Positions 1-9,272 are shown, counted from the stretch's first letter. The stretch: 64,000 nt of DNA from Methylobacterium sp. 17Sr1-1 (GCF_003173775.1 NZ_CP029552.1:4343001-4407000), one strand, 5' to 3'. The notes: generated by a model from the sequence alone, not told the origin. Made by a program: numbers and translations.

Positions 1-668
1 GTCAGGATGATCTCGACCATCCGCCGCACCAGCTGCATCTCGATCGGCGTGAACGGCCGCCCGTCAAGGCGGATGCTCGAGCCGCCGCGCTTGCCGCCGA
101 GCAGCAGGTCGAGGGTCGAGTAGGCGAGGTTCGACTCCACCGTCACGATGCCCGAATTCTCCCAGGCATCGGCCCGGAACACGCCGAGCAGGGTCGGCAG
201 CGGGATCGCGTTCAGGTAGTCGCCGAAGCGCACCGACGTGATGTTGTCGAGCGTGACCTCGACGTTGTCCTGGAAGAAGTTGCGCAAGCTCGTCGACAGC
301 AACCGGATCATCCGGTCGAAGACGATCTCGAGCATCGGCAGGCGTTCGTACGAGACGACGCCCGAATCGACGATGGCCCGGATGCCGCCCGCGCCCGAGG
401 CCGAGAGCTCCCGCAGCGAGAAGCCGAGGACCTGGTCGATCTCCTCCTGGTTCAGGATGCGGTCGTTGCCGGCGAGTTCGGGCAGGTTCTCCGACTCGCC
501 CTCGTCGATCATGTTGGCCCATTCGGCCGCCATGTCGCTCGATTGCGCGGTGGTCCCCTGCTCGGCCAGAGCCGCGCCCCACTCCTCCGCGAGCGAGGCG
601 TCGCCGCCCCCGCCCTGCTCCATCAGGGCCGCGGCCCAGTCGTCGTCGTTATCGTCAGGTCCGGCCAC
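1..668 (-). CDS. fliM: Flagellar motor switch protein FliM (3' end outside window)
   Basis: FliM forms the C-ring with FliG and FliN and binds phospho-CheY to switch rotation. The visible 222 residues begin at a GTG at 668 (MAGPDDNDDDWAAA); an in-frame ATG at 623 is the alternative start. About 65 acidic residues precede an EEIDQVLGF-like segment that matches the conserved N-terminal CheY-binding helix. The middle domain follows, with YERLPMLEIVFDRM, SVRFGDYLNAIPLPTLLGVF and DLLLGGKRGGSS. The reading frame is open at base 1, so the C-terminal SpoA-like domain lies outside the window. It is downstream of fliL on the same strand, separated by a 104-bp repeat, so the two are probably co-transcribed. 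Family assignment is secure; the start codon is not. Confidence 0.93.
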   Translation of the reverse strand, partial: MAGPDDNDDDWAAALMEQGGGGDASLAEEWGAALAEQGTTAQSSDMAAEWANMIDEGESENLPELAGNDRILNQEEIDQVLGFSLRELSASGAGGIRAIVDSGVVSYERLPMLEIVFDRMIRLLSTSLRNFFQDNVEVTLDNITSVRFGDYLNAIPLPTLLGVFRADAWENSGIVTVESNLAYSTLDLLLGGKRGGSSIRLDGRPFTPIEMQLVRRMVEIIL

Positions 669-686
669 GGAAGCACCAAATCCCGC

Positions 687-790
687 TAGAGCATTTTCCG
701 ACGAAGTGGATACCGGTTCGTCGAAGAAAGTGCGACAAAACGAAGACTTAGAGAGATTCGCGATTGCAACGCGATCGTGAAGCTCTCTAG
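687..790. repeat. 104-bp interspersed repeat, copy A (fliL-fliM gap)
   Basis: The element begins TAGAGCATTTTCCGACGAAG and ends GAAGCTCTCTAG, so its tips are inverted (TAGAGC/GCTCTA). The core GTGGATACCGGTTCGTCG and the segment TTCGCGATTGCAACGC recur at 11418-11522 in the same order and orientation. It fills most of the gap between fliL and fliM and would be transcribed with them. It carries no protein-coding content and looks like a palindromic intergenic element dispersed in the genome. Confidence 0.85.
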
Positions 791-797
791 TGGATGG

Positions 798-1313
798 TTA
801 TTGGATGATGAAGTCCTTGAAGAGCACGGCGTCGACCTTGGCGGGGTAGACCGCCACGTTGACACGGCGCAGCAGCTCCTCGCGCAGGCGGTAGGTGCCG
901 CCGGCGGCCTCGAAGTCGCCGACGCGCAGGTCGCGCACGAAGACCTGGAAGGTGTCCTCGACCCGCGGCATCAGCGGCTGGATCTCGGAGGCCACCTTGG
1001 CGTCCCGCACCTCCAGCGCGATCTTCAGGCGCACGAAGCGCGGCTGGGTCTGCCCGGGCTCGGGCATCAGGTTCATGGTCATCTCGCGGATGTCCATGAA
1101 CGCGACCGGCACCTTCTGCTCGGCGGCCGACTTCTCGGCATGGGCCGCGCGGCTGCGCATCACCATGAAGCCGCCGCCGCCCCCGGCCGCCAGCAGCACG
1201 GCCGCGGCGCCGATGAGGATCAGCTTCTTCCGGCTCTTGGGAGCGGCGACCGCCCCCTCCTCGCCCTCCCCCTCGCCCTCCGGCGCCGGGGCCTTCTTCG
1301 GCTTCTTGGCCAT
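798..1313 (-). CDS. fliL: Flagellar basal body-associated protein FliL
   Basis: FliL sits in the inner membrane around the stator and supports torque generation. The 171-residue protein has a lysine-rich and acidic cytoplasmic N-terminus (MAKKPKKAPAPEGEGEGEE), one membrane segment at about residues 30-50 (LILIGAAAVLLAAGGGGGF), and a periplasmic FliL domain ending in FKDFIIQ. The domain contains the LKIALEVRD strand and the RVEDTFQVFVRDL helix typical of the family. The ATG at 1313 is the only sensible start. It lies upstream of fliM and is divergent from flgF. Confidence 0.93.
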   Translation of the reverse strand: MAKKPKKAPAPEGEGEGEEGAVAAPKSRKKLILIGAAAVLLAAGGGGGFMVMRSRAAHAEKSAAEQKVPVAFMDIREMTMNLMPEPGQTQPRFVRLKIALEVRDAKVASEIQPLMPRVEDTFQVFVRDLRVGDFEAAGGTYRLREELLRRVNVAVYPAKVDAVLFKDFIIQ

Positions 1314-1392
1314 CGCCCGCCGTCCAACCCTTGAGAATCCGTCACCCGACCGTTGCGAGAGAGTGTGCGAAGACGGTTAACGCGGCGTTAAG

Positions 1393-1409
1393 GCGGCAAT
1401 TTCTGCCCG
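1393..1409. promoter_or_regulatory. ftr-like dyad upstream of flgF
   Basis: GCGGCAATTTCTGCCCG is a near match to the GCGGCA-N5-TGCCG dyads at 9256-9272 and 18689-18705. It lies about 98 bp upstream of the flgF -24 element. The position and symmetry resemble the FlbD-binding ftr enhancers of Caulobacter. That assignment is an inference from pattern and spacing. Confidence 0.5.
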
Positions 1410-1506
1410 GTCGATCCTGCCGGGTCGGCACGAAACGCCCGGTTCGGGCGGCGCCCGCGATTAACCAAGCATTTGCCATGACAGCAGAAATCCGGGCGCC
1501 CCGGCC

Positions 1507-1521
1507 TGGCACGGAGCCTGC
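1507..1521 (+). promoter_or_regulatory. Sigma-54 promoter of flgF operon
   Basis: TGGCAC-GGAGC-CTGC matches the sigma-54 -24/-12 consensus TGGCAC-N5-TTGC in 14 to 15 positions, including the invariant GG and GC. It lies 70 bp upstream of the GTG start of flgF. Two other flagellar genes in this window have an equivalent site. Confidence 0.72.
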
Positions 1522-1590
1522 GATCATTCTCCCGGGTCCGCCGCTGGGGAGCGGGGTGGCCCGGTAACACGCATCGTCGGGGAGTAGCCG

Positions 1591-2337
1591 GTGCAGAATG
1601 CTCAGTTGATCGGGCTCTCGTCCCAGATGGCCCTCGGGCGCGAGCTCGAGGTCATCGCCAACAACATGGCCAACGTCACCACGACGGGCTTCAAGGCGCG
1701 CTCGACGCGCTTCCAGGAATACCTGATGCCGAAGGCGAGCGCGGAGACCTTCCAGCGCCCCGACCGCAAGGTGTCCTACGTCATCGACGCGGCGACGCCC
1801 CTCGACCTGCAGCAGGGGCCGATCGAGCCGACCGGCAACCCGCTCAACGCGGCGATCCGCGGCGAGGCGTTCTTCGCGGTGCAGACGCCGCAGGGCGAGC
1901 GCTACACCCGCAACGGCGCCTTCGAGATGAACGCGCAGGGACAGATCGTGACGAGCGACGGCTACGCCGTGCTCGGCGACGGCGGTCCGATCCAGATCGG
2001 CCAGCAGGAGACCGGGCTCGCGATCGGGCCGGACGGCACGGTCTCGACCAACCAGGGCACCCGCGGAAAGCTGCGTCTCGTCACCTTCGCGGATCCGCAA
2101 GCGCTGACGAATGCCGGCGCCAACCTCTACGCGTCGAACACGCCCGCCCAACCGGCCGGCCCCCAGGGTCGGATCGAGCCCGGCGCGCTCGAGCGCTCCA
2201 ACGTCCGCCCGGTGCTGGCGATGACCCGGATGCTGGAGGTGAGCCGGGTCTACCAGCTCGTCTCCGACACCGTCTCGCGGCTCGATTCGATGCGCGGCCA
2301 GGCGATCCAGCGCCTCGCCGACGTCGGCAACGCGTAA
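1591..2337 (+). CDS. flgF: Flagellar basal-body rod protein FlgF
   Basis: FlgF is a proximal-rod component of the flagellar axis. The protein is 248 residues, the usual length for the family. It shows the N-terminal rod-protein motif with NNMANVTTTGFKA at about residues 24-36, the central RGEAFFAVQTPQGERYTRNG block, and a C-terminal helix ending in RLDSMRGQAIQRLADV. Translation begins at GTG 1591 after the purine-rich GGGGAG at 1579-1584. It is the first gene of flgF-flgG-flgA-flgH, with a 16-bp gap to flgG, and is preceded by a sigma-54 promoter. Confidence 0.93.
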   Translation: MQNAQLIGLSSQMALGRELEVIANNMANVTTTGFKARSTRFQEYLMPKASAETFQRPDRKVSYVIDAATPLDLQQGPIEPTGNPLNAAIRGEAFFAVQTPQGERYTRNGAFEMNAQGQIVTSDGYAVLGDGGPIQIGQQETGLAIGPDGTVSTNQGTRGKLRLVTFADPQALTNAGANLYASNTPAQPAGPQGRIEPGALERSNVRPVLAMTRMLEVSRVYQLVSDTVSRLDSMRGQAIQRLADVGNA

Positions 2338-2353
2338 AGGGGAGCCTTAAACG

Positions 2354-3141
<788 letters not shown>

Positions 3142-3145
<4 letters not shown>

Positions 3146-4218
3146 GCGCCCCGATGATCCACTCAGCGCCCGTCGTCCGCGCTCCGATCGCCCGCGAGGG
3201 CCGCCGCGCCCTGCTCGGGCCCGGCATCCTCTCGCGCACCGCGCTCACGCTGCTCGCGCTCGGCTTCCTCACCCTGCCGGTGCTGGCCGAGGGGCCGCGC
3301 CTCGCGCTCAAGGGCGACATCACCGCCGAGCGCGACGTGATCACGCTGGGCGACCTCGTCGCCGGGGCGCCTCCCGCGCTCGCCCAGCGGGCTCTGTTCC
3401 GGGCGCCGGCGCTCGGCACCTCGGGCACGATCCAGGTCCGGCGCATCGTCGAGGCGACGGCCGGGCTCGGGCTCGACGCGCCGGAGAGCGGCGGCCGGCT
3501 CCAGATCTCGGTCCAGCGCGCGGCCCGCCGCATCGCCGCCCCGGAGATCGAGGGCGCCGTGAAGGCGGCGCTCGCGAAGGTCCGCGGCCTCGATGCCGGC
3601 TTCGTCACGGTCGCCTTCGAGGGCGAGCCGCCGGTGCTCACCGTGCCGCCGGACCTGATCGCGGCGGTGACCGCGCAGGAAGTCACCTACGATCCGCGCA
3701 GCCGCCGGGTCTCCGCCCTGGTGGTGGTGGGCGAGCGCCAGGCCTCGCTGCGGGTCGCCGGCCAGGTGGTCGAGATGGCCGACGTCGCGGTGCTGACCCG
3801 GGCGGTCAACCGGGGCGAGACGCTGTCGGCCCCCGACATCGCGGTCGAGCGCCGCCCGCGCGAGGGCCTGCCGGCCGACAGCGCGGCGGATGCCGCCGCC
3901 TTCATCGGCCAGGTGGCGCAGAAGTCGCTCGGCGCCGGCACGGCTTTGCGCGCCGGCGAGCTGAACCGGCCCGACCTCGTCGCCCGCGGCGAGGCCGTCA
4001 CCATCGTGTACGAGACCCCGGGCGTGGCCCTGGCGTTGCGCGGTCAGGCCCGCGAGGGCGGTCCCCTCGGGGCGGTGATCGGGGTGATCAACCCGGTCTC
4101 CAAGAAGGTGATCCAGGCCACCGTGATCGGCCCCGGCCGCGTCACCGTGGCGCCGATCGTGCCCGTGGCGGCGGCGGCCCCGGCCGCCCCGGCCCGGCTC
4201 GCCTCGGCCCGGCCGTGA
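3142..4218 (+). CDS. flgA: Flagellar P-ring assembly chaperone FlgA
   Basis: FlgA is a periplasmic chaperone that helps FlgI form the P ring. At 358 residues it is longer than the E. coli protein (219). A roughly 30-residue arginine-rich leader precedes a hydrophobic export segment (TLLALGFLTLPVLAEG). A central region follows, then a SAF-type domain at about residues 215-285 (AVLTRAVNRGETLSAPDIAV), and a C-terminal FlgA beta domain with RGEAVTIVYETPGVAL. The tail is rich in Ala and Pro. The annotated ATG overlaps the flgG stop as ATGA; an internal start closer to the signal segment is possible. Confidence 0.9.
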
Positions 4219-4229
4219 GGAGGTTTGCG

Positions 4230-4967
4230 ATGACCGTGACCCGCCTCGCCCTCCTCTGCCTGTCGGGCGCGCTGCTCGCCGGCTGCAACACCGCCGACCG
4301 GCTCACGAATATCGGCGCGACGCCGGTGCTCTCGGCGATCGACGATCCGACCGCGCAACCGGGCTACCGCCCGGTGCGGCTGCCGATGCCGGACGTGCAG
4401 CCGGTCTCCTACGCCTCGAACTCGCTGTGGCGCACCGGCTCGCGCGCCTTCTTCAAGGACCAGCGCGCCGCCAAGGTCGGCGACCTCGTCACGGTGAAGA
4501 TCAACGTCACCGACAAGGCGAACCTGAACAACGAGACCAAGCGCTCGCGCTCGAACAGCGAATCGTTCGGGATGCCCAACGCCTTCGGCCTCGAGACCAA
4601 GACCAAGCTGCTGGCCGGCATCGATCCGGCGAAGATGCTGACGACCGACTCCACCACCTCGAACGACGGCGCCGGCTCGGTGCAGCGCGCCGAGACGGTG
4701 ACCACCAACGTGGCGGCGATCGTCACGCAGGTGCTGCCGAACGGCAACCTGGTGCTGGAAGGCCGCCAGGAGATCCGCATCAACTTCGAGGTGCGCGAAC
4801 TGATCGTCGGCGGCGTGGTGCGGCCGGAGGACATTGAGTCCGACAACACGATCGATTCGAGCAAGATCGCCCAGGCCCGCATCGCCTATGGCGGCCGCGG
4901 CCAGATCACCGACGTGCAGCAGCCGCGCTACGGCCAGCAGTTCCTGGACATCGTGCTGCCGTTCTGA
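4230..4967 (+). CDS. flgH: Flagellar L-ring lipoprotein FlgH
   Basis: FlgH forms the outer-membrane L ring. An ATG at 4230 follows GAGGAGG at 4217-4223 with 6-bp spacing, so it is preferred over the GTG at 4215 that overlaps flgA. The 245-residue product has a lipoprotein signal MTVTRLALLCLSGALLAGC, with the lipobox LLAGC. The FlgH domain follows, including LWRTGSRAFFKDQRAAKVGD and the conserved GNLVLEGRQEIRINFEVREL segment, and ends DIVLPF. It is the last gene of the flgFGAH operon and is followed by a strong terminator. Confidence 0.95.
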   Translation: MTVTRLALLCLSGALLAGCNTADRLTNIGATPVLSAIDDPTAQPGYRPVRLPMPDVQPVSYASNSLWRTGSRAFFKDQRAAKVGDLVTVKINVTDKANLNNETKRSRSNSESFGMPNAFGLETKTKLLAGIDPAKMLTTDSTTSNDGAGSVQRAETVTTNVAAIVTQVLPNGNLVLEGRQEIRINFEVRELIVGGVVRPEDIESDNTIDSSKIAQARIAYGGRGQITDVQQPRYGQQFLDIVLPF

Positions 4968-5032
4968 CGGACGGTCGCCGCAGAGATCCCGCGCCGGTCG
5001 GCCCGCTCCCCCTTGAGCCGCCCGGACGCGGC

Positions 5033-5069
5033 GCGGCCCCGGCACTCCCCGCCGGGGCCGCTCTCGTTT
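5033..5069 (+). terminator. Rho-independent terminator after flgH
   Basis: A perfect 11-bp stem, GCGGCCCCGGC paired with GCCGGGGCCGC around the loop ACTCCCC, is followed by the T-rich tail TCTCGTTT. It lies 66 bp after the flgH stop and should end the flgFGAH transcript. Confidence 0.85.
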
Positions 5070-5113
5070 CCAATGTTGATTGGAAGAAGAAGCGCCCGAA
5101 TTCCAGAGCGTTA

Positions 5114-5281
5114 ACCCTCCCCCCTCTGCGGGGGAGGGTGCCCCACGGAGTGGGGCGGGAGAGGGGACGCCGCTTCCGGAAAGGTCGCGCGCTTCATGAA
5201 GGGCGCCACATCCTCCACCGTCGCGGTCCCCTCTCCCGGCTCACTCCGTTCGCCACCCTCCCCCGCAAAGGGGGGAGGGTT
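5114..5281. repeat. Palindromic GC-rich repeat, copy 1 (flgH-dksA gap)
   Basis: The left side reads CCCTCCCCCCTCTGCGGGGG and GAGGGTGCCCCACGG, then GGGAGAGGGGAC. The right side inverts this as GTCCCCTCTCCCG and CCACCCTCCCCCGC. The same left and right blocks occur at 36881-37067 between ctaC and ctaD. It is non-coding and could fold into a long hairpin. With the terminator it accounts for the 357-bp gap between flgH and dksA. Confidence 0.8.
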
Positions 5282-5324
5282 CAGGGCCAGCGCGCCTTCA
5301 TCGAGCCGACAGAGCCGAAACCCC

Positions 5325-5744
5325 TCAATCGTCCCGGTACACCCGCTCCCGGCGCTCGTGGCGCTCCTGGGCCTCCAGCGACAAGGTCGCGATCGGCCTC
5401 GCCTCCAGGCGCTTGAGCGAGATCGGCTCGCCGGTCTCCTCGCAATAGCCGTAGGAGCCGTCCTCGATCCGGGACAGGGCGGCGTCGATCTTGGCGATCA
5501 GCTTACGCTGCCGGTCCCGCGCCCTGAGCTCGATCGCCCGGTCGGTCTCCGACGAAGCGCGGTCGGTCAGGTCGGGGTGATTCTCGTTCTCGCTCTGCAG
5601 CGCCACCAGGGTGTCCTGGGCCTCGCGCAGAATGTCTTGTTTCCAACCTTGGAGCTTGCGCCGGAAATACTCCCGCTGACGCTCGTTCATGAAGGGCTCG
5701 GCGTCATTGGGGGCATAACCCTCCTCGATCACGATCTTCGCCAT
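5325..5744 (-). CDS. dksA: RNA polymerase-binding transcription factor DksA
   Basis: DksA enters the RNA polymerase secondary channel and, with ppGpp, tunes promoter activity. The ATG at 5744 (MAKIVIEEGYAPNDAEPF), preceded by GAGGGG, is chosen over an upstream ATG that adds 20 unrelated residues, giving 139 residues. The coiled-coil arm contains ERQREYFRRKLQGWKQDIL and the tip DLTDRASSETDRAIEL with the two key Asp residues. The zinc-finger region reads GYCEETGEPI...LEARPIATLSLEAQ. Of the four canonical cysteines only the first remains, as in other alphaproteobacterial DksA proteins, so zinc binding is unlikely. It is convergent with the flgH operon. Confidence 0.93.
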   Translation of the reverse strand: MAKIVIEEGYAPNDAEPFMNERQREYFRRKLQGWKQDILREAQDTLVALQSENENHPDLTDRASSETDRAIELRARDRQRKLIAKIDAALSRIEDGSYGYCEETGEPISLKRLEARPIATLSLEAQERHERRERVYRDD

Positions 5745-5904
5745 CGCGCCCCTCGGAAAACCGCTGTTGTCCTGACCGCAGCCGCCGTCATGGCCGCGAC
5801 CCACTTGGCGCAGCCCTATAATTGAGGCTGCACGACATCACAATGTCCCTGCACCGGCACGCAAGGACCGGACCAGGGGACGCCGGCGCCCTGCTGCAAA
5901 CGTG

Positions 5905-6930
5905 TCACGGTCGTGGAGCATCTGTACCGGTCGCCCCCGCCTCCCGCAGGGCGGCAACGATGTCGGCCTCGATGCGGCGGGCGAGGGGCTGGCGGTAGTG
6001 GCTGGCATCGAAGAACAGGGTGGAATCGTGCAGCTCGGGCCGGTCGCCGGACCAGTCGACGACGCGGCCCCGCGGGGCGACGGCGCCGGCGAGCGCGGCG
6101 CGGCAGGCGGCCTCCGCCGCGGCCCGGGCCGTGCCGGGCCGGGCCTTCGTCGCCGCGAAGACCGGCGGGAAGACCAGGACGAGCGCCGTGTCCGCGCCTA
6201 AGCGCCCCGCCAGGGCGCGCAGGGCGGCCGCCGCCGGGAAGCCGGGCCCGCCCTCCCCCGGATCGGGATCGGCCGGGGCCGGCTTCGCGCGGGAGGCGAC
6301 CCGCGCCGGCATGTCGGGATCGCCGAGGGCGAGGTAGTCCGGCTCGTAGTCCCAGTAGCCGTCCGGCGCGGCCCGGCGCGGCGTGGTCCGCAGGGCCCAA
6401 CTGAGGCGGTTGACGACCTCGCCGACGACGCGCACCCGCAGGAGGCCGCGCAGGTAGCTCGCCCAGTCCTCGGCGAGGAGCCAGGCCGGGAAGGGCCGCT
6501 GCATCGGCAGGGCCGGATCGCCGGTGCACCAGAACGAATCGGCCCCGATCACCAGGGCCCGCGCCCGCGGATGGTGGCGCAGGAAGTAGTCGGCGATGAG
6601 CAACTGCTCGCCCGGGCCGGTGCCCGGCACCGCGAGCTGGACGAACGGGAGGCCGGTGGCCTCGCGCAGGTTCGCCGGCTTGATCAGCTGGATGTGGGAG
6701 TTGCCGATGATCGCCGCCGCGAAGGCGGGGTCGCGCCCGCGGCTCGCCGTTGCGGTGCGGGGCCCCTGCGGGCGCACGCCGTCGCGGTCGACGAGCCGGG
6801 GCCGGCCGGTGTCGTAGGGATCGACCGCGAGCGCCAGCCCGAGGTACCCGAGGAGGAGAAGCACGGCCGCGACGACGAGGCGGACGGAGAAGCCGCGCCA
6901 CGCGGCCTCGGCGGGAGGGTCAGCGCGCAT
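5905..6930 (-). CDS. SGNH-hydrolase-like membrane-anchored protein paired with MBOAT
   Basis: The 341-residue protein has one N-terminal membrane anchor at about residues 15-35 (VRLVVAAVLLLLGYLGLALAV) and a periplasmic domain. Two motifs resemble SGNH/AlgJ-AlgX-type O-acetylation enzymes: GNSHIQL near residue 95, where the serine corresponds to the GDSH-type block, and a C-terminal DSTLFFDASHYRQPLARRIE that supplies an Asp-x-x-His pair. It follows the MBOAT gene by 13 bp on the same strand. An integral-membrane acyltransferase beside an SGNH protein is the usual two-part system for O-acylating an exported polysaccharide. The substrate cannot be told from the sequence. Other assignments within the SGNH superfamily are possible. 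Confidence 0.7.
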   Translation of the reverse strand: MRADPPAEAAWRGFSVRLVVAAVLLLLGYLGLALAVDPYDTGRPRLVDRDGVRPQGPRTATASRGRDPAFAAAIIGNSHIQLIKPANLREATGLPFVQLAVPGTGPGEQLLIADYFLRHHPRARALVIGADSFWCTGDPALPMQRPFPAWLLAEDWASYLRGLLRVRVVGEVVNRLSWALRTTPRRAAPDGYWDYEPDYLALGDPDMPARVASRAKPAPADPDPGEGGPGFPAAAALRALAGRLGADTALVLVFPPVFAATKARPGTARAAAEAACRAALAGAVAPRGRVVDWSGDRPELHDSTLFFDASHYRQPLARRIEADIVAALREAGATGTDAPRP

Positions 6931-6943
6931 CGGATCGGCCCCC

Positions 6944-8320
6944 TCAGAACTGGAAGTAGATGAACTCGTAATTGGCGTCGTCGCCGATGCGCAGCAGCAC
7001 CGCCACGAGGAGCACCGCGAAGGCGAGGGCCAGGGCCGGCCGCGGCGGCAGCCGGTGGACCGCCGCCCAGGCGGTCGGCCCGACGAGCGCCACCAGGGCG
7101 GCGGGCACGAAGGCGCGCCACTTGAAGCCGTGGCCGACCGGTGCGAGGCCGAACAGCCCCTTGAACACCGCGACCGCCGCCTCGAAGCTGGTGGCGCGAA
7201 ACAGCACCCAGGTCAGCGCCACGAAGGCGAAGGTGAGGGCCCAGCCGAGCAGCGCCGGCATCGGCAACCCGGCCCGGCGCCACAGGGTGCCGGCCGCGAG
7301 GCCGGCGCCGTGCGCCGCCCCCCAGGCGACGAAGGTGAGGCCGGCGCCGTGCCACAGGCCGCCGAGCGTCATCGTGGCGAACAGCGCGGCGATCTGGACG
7401 GAAACCCCCCGGCGGTTGCCGCCGAACGGGATGTAGAGGTAGTCGCGCAGGAAGCGCGACAGGGTCATGTGCCAGCGCCGCCAGAATTCCCGCAGGGAGG
7501 TGGCGCGGTAGGGCACGTCGAAGTTCTGCGGCAGCACGATCCCGAACAGCAGCGCGAGACCCAGCGCCATGTCGGTGTAGCCGGAGAAATCGAAGTAGAT
7601 CTGGAACGTGAAGGCGAGCGTGCCCTGCCAGGCCTCCGCCACGCTCACGACCTTGCCGGCGCTGGCCGCCTCGAAGACCGGGTTGGCGTAGGCGGCGAGC
7701 GGATCGCCGAGGAAGACCTTCTTGGCGAGGCCGATGCAGAGCAGCATCAGCCCGCGCCCGATCCGCTCGGCGGCGTCGGGGCGGGCATAGGGCTTCTCGT
7801 CGAACTGGTGGAGGATCTCGCTCCAGCGCACCAGCGGCCCGGCGAGCACCTGCGGGAAGAACGCGATGTAGAGGGCGTAGCGCGTCAGATCTATCTGCGG
7901 CGCCCGGCCGGCGCGCAGGTCGGTCAGGTACATCACGTGATGGAAGGTGAAGAACGAGATGCCGAGCGGCAGGGCGAGGCTCGGCCGGGCTAAATCGTGC
8001 AGCCCCGGCAGGAGCGCCGCGAGGCCGGCGAGGAACCCCGCATACTTGAACAGGGCCAGCACCGCGAGGTTCGCCGCGATGGCGAGCGGGATCAGCAGGG
8101 CGGCGCGACTCTTCGCAAACCAGCGCGCGACGAGCCAGTTCAGCCCGATCGAGGCCACCAGCAGGGGCACGAAGCGCGGGTCCCACCAGCCGTAGAACAC
8201 GAGCGACAGGACGACCAGCAGCGGCAGCCGCCAGCCCGGCCGGTGCAGGGCCACGACGGCGTGGAGGATGAGCGCGACCGGCAGGAAGCCGAGGAGGAAC
8301 GGGAAGGAGTTGAACAGCAT
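6944..8320 (-). CDS. MBOAT-family membrane O-acyltransferase (AlgI-like)
   Basis: This 458-residue multi-spanning protein matches AlgI/DltB-type MBOAT enzymes, which move acyl groups across the inner membrane onto extracytoplasmic acceptors. The N-terminal MLFNSFPFLLGFLP is a family signature. Also seen are FFPQVLAGPLVRW, YFDFSGYTDMALGLALLFG, REFWRRWHMTLSRFLRDYLY and IPFGGNR. The catalytic-histidine block LGGLWHGAGLTFVAWGAAHG lies near residue 330. At least nine hydrophobic segments are visible. It is the first gene of a two-gene unit with the SGNH-like protein. The upstream 30 bp contain an 18-bp direct repeat of GGTGACGCGGATCT. Confidence 0.93.
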   Translation of the reverse strand: MLFNSFPFLLGFLPVALILHAVVALHRPGWRLPLLVVLSLVFYGWWDPRFVPLLVASIGLNWLVARWFAKSRAALLIPLAIAANLAVLALFKYAGFLAGLAALLPGLHDLARPSLALPLGISFFTFHHVMYLTDLRAGRAPQIDLTRYALYIAFFPQVLAGPLVRWSEILHQFDEKPYARPDAAERIGRGLMLLCIGLAKKVFLGDPLAAYANPVFEAASAGKVVSVAEAWQGTLAFTFQIYFDFSGYTDMALGLALLFGIVLPQNFDVPYRATSLREFWRRWHMTLSRFLRDYLYIPFGGNRRGVSVQIAALFATMTLGGLWHGAGLTFVAWGAAHGAGLAAGTLWRRAGLPMPALLGWALTFAFVALTWVLFRATSFEAAVAVFKGLFGLAPVGHGFKWRAFVPAALVALVGPTAWAAVHRLPPRPALALAFAVLLVAVLLRIGDDANYEFIYFQF

Positions 8321-8548
8321 CGCGGCCGGGGTGACGCGGATCTTCTGGGTGACGCGGATCTCGCGGCGACATCAAGGCGCCGGTCTTGAGCGGGCGCCGT
8401 TGTGGGGGAGCGGCGTTGAGGCGTCAACGGCCGGGCGCCGCCCCTTCCGCCAGGCGCGCCTTGGCGGCGGTCACCAGGAAGCCGGACCGCGTCTCGCCGC
8501 AGGCGCGAACTCATAACGATGGCCTCGCACCTTACCAGCCTCTCCCCC

Positions 8549-8717
8549 TTTCCCGGACGACTGCAACGAAGTGGAAGGAGATCCGGGATCCAGCACAAGA
8601 CATCGCGAAGCGTCCGTGTGCCTGCAACCGTGCAGCATGCAGAGCCGCTTCGCGGCACTTCTCACGCTGGATCCCGGATCTCCTTCCGCTGACGCTTCAG
8701 TCGTCCGGGAAAGGGGG
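8549..8717. repeat. Large inverted repeat (about 50-bp arms) overlapping the fliX 3' end
   Basis: The left arm begins CCCCCTTTCCCGGACGACTG and continues AAGGAGATCCGGGATCCAGC. The right arm is its reverse complement at about 8667-8717, with a few mismatches. About 70 bp separate the arms. The element fills most of the 341-bp gap downstream of fliX and upstream of the MBOAT gene. In the sequence as given, the fliX frame reads through the right arm. Repeats with similar GGATCCCGG arms occur at 48567-48706 and 58548-58688. Confidence 0.8.
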
Positions 8718-9177
8718 TGGCGTGTAACCCCTCGCACGCCGAACAACTGAAAGAGGGCCGATCACCCCCCGCCATCCCGAGCTTCGCCAGCTCGACCTGC
8801 GCCCGCAATTCGATCTGGCCGATCAGGTCGTCGAGGCGGGGATCGCCGGTGGTGCCGTTGCGCTCGGCGAGGCGGCCGGCGATGGCCTGCAGCTCGCTCG
8901 CGGCGACGCGGCCGCCGAGCAGGGCGGCCTTGAGGCGGTCGAGGGAATCGAGGAGGTCGTGGCCGCGCTTCGTCGCCCGGCGGCGACGGTCGGCGGCGAT
9001 CTCGTCCTGGCCCTGGAGGGTCAGGATGGCGCTGAGATTCGCGAGCGGCATCGCGCTGCCGGCGCTGGTCGGTCCCCGCGCGCCCTCCGTCCCGAGGGTG
9101 AACACGCCGCCTGCCGGCAGGGTGCGCGAGCCGGCCCCCGACAGGGGGGTGGCCGCGAGGCGGGTGTCGACGCGCAT
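8662..9177 (-). CDS. fliX: Flagellar assembly regulator FliX (apparent run-on C-terminus)
   Basis: FliX couples early flagellar assembly to FlbD activity in alphaproteobacteria, and in Caulobacter it also lies divergent from flgI. Residues 1-137 match the family: DLLDSLDRLKAALLGG, then DPRLDDLIGQIELRAQVELAKLGMAGG. Family members are about 140 residues and end near ELAKL. Here about 30 extra residues (from DRPSFSCSACEG) are read from the intergenic inverted repeat. Adding one G to the GGGGGG run at 8765-8770 would place a TGA directly after MAGG (8762-8764). The extension is therefore probably a frameshift artefact or a recent one-base loss. Confidence 0.82.
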   Translation of the reverse strand: MRVDTRLAATPLSGAGSRTLPAGGVFTLGTEGARGPTSAGSAMPLANLSAILTLQGQDEIAADRRRRATKRGHDLLDSLDRLKAALLGGRVAASELQAIAGRLAERNGTTGDPRLDDLIGQIELRAQVELAKLGMAGGDRPSFSCSACEGLHATPFPGRLKRQRKEIRDPA

Positions 9178-9215
9178 GGGATCGGGTCCGGGTCACGAAG
9201 GTTCGCTTCTGTCCC

Positions 9216-9230
9216 GCAAACCTCGCCCCG
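9216..9230 (-). promoter_or_regulatory. Possible sigma-54 promoter of fliX
   Basis: On the minus strand CGGGGC-GAGGT-TTGC keeps the invariant GG and GC with the correct 10-bp spacing, and lies 39 bp upstream of the fliX ATG. The -24 half is weak. It would share the dyad at 9256-9272 with flgI. Confidence 0.35.
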
Positions 9231-9255
9231 GTATGGTGAATGCGCCGTAAACGGG

Positions 9256-9272
9256 GCGGCAGATCTTGCCGC
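9256..9272. promoter_or_regulatory. Perfect 17-bp ftr-like dyad between fliX and flgI
   Basis: GCGGCAGATCTTGCCGC is perfectly symmetric. It lies 95 bp upstream of the flgI -24 element and about 80 bp from the fliX start. Its halves match the dyads upstream of flgF and flgE. It is a candidate FlbD enhancer serving both divergent genes. Confidence 0.6.
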
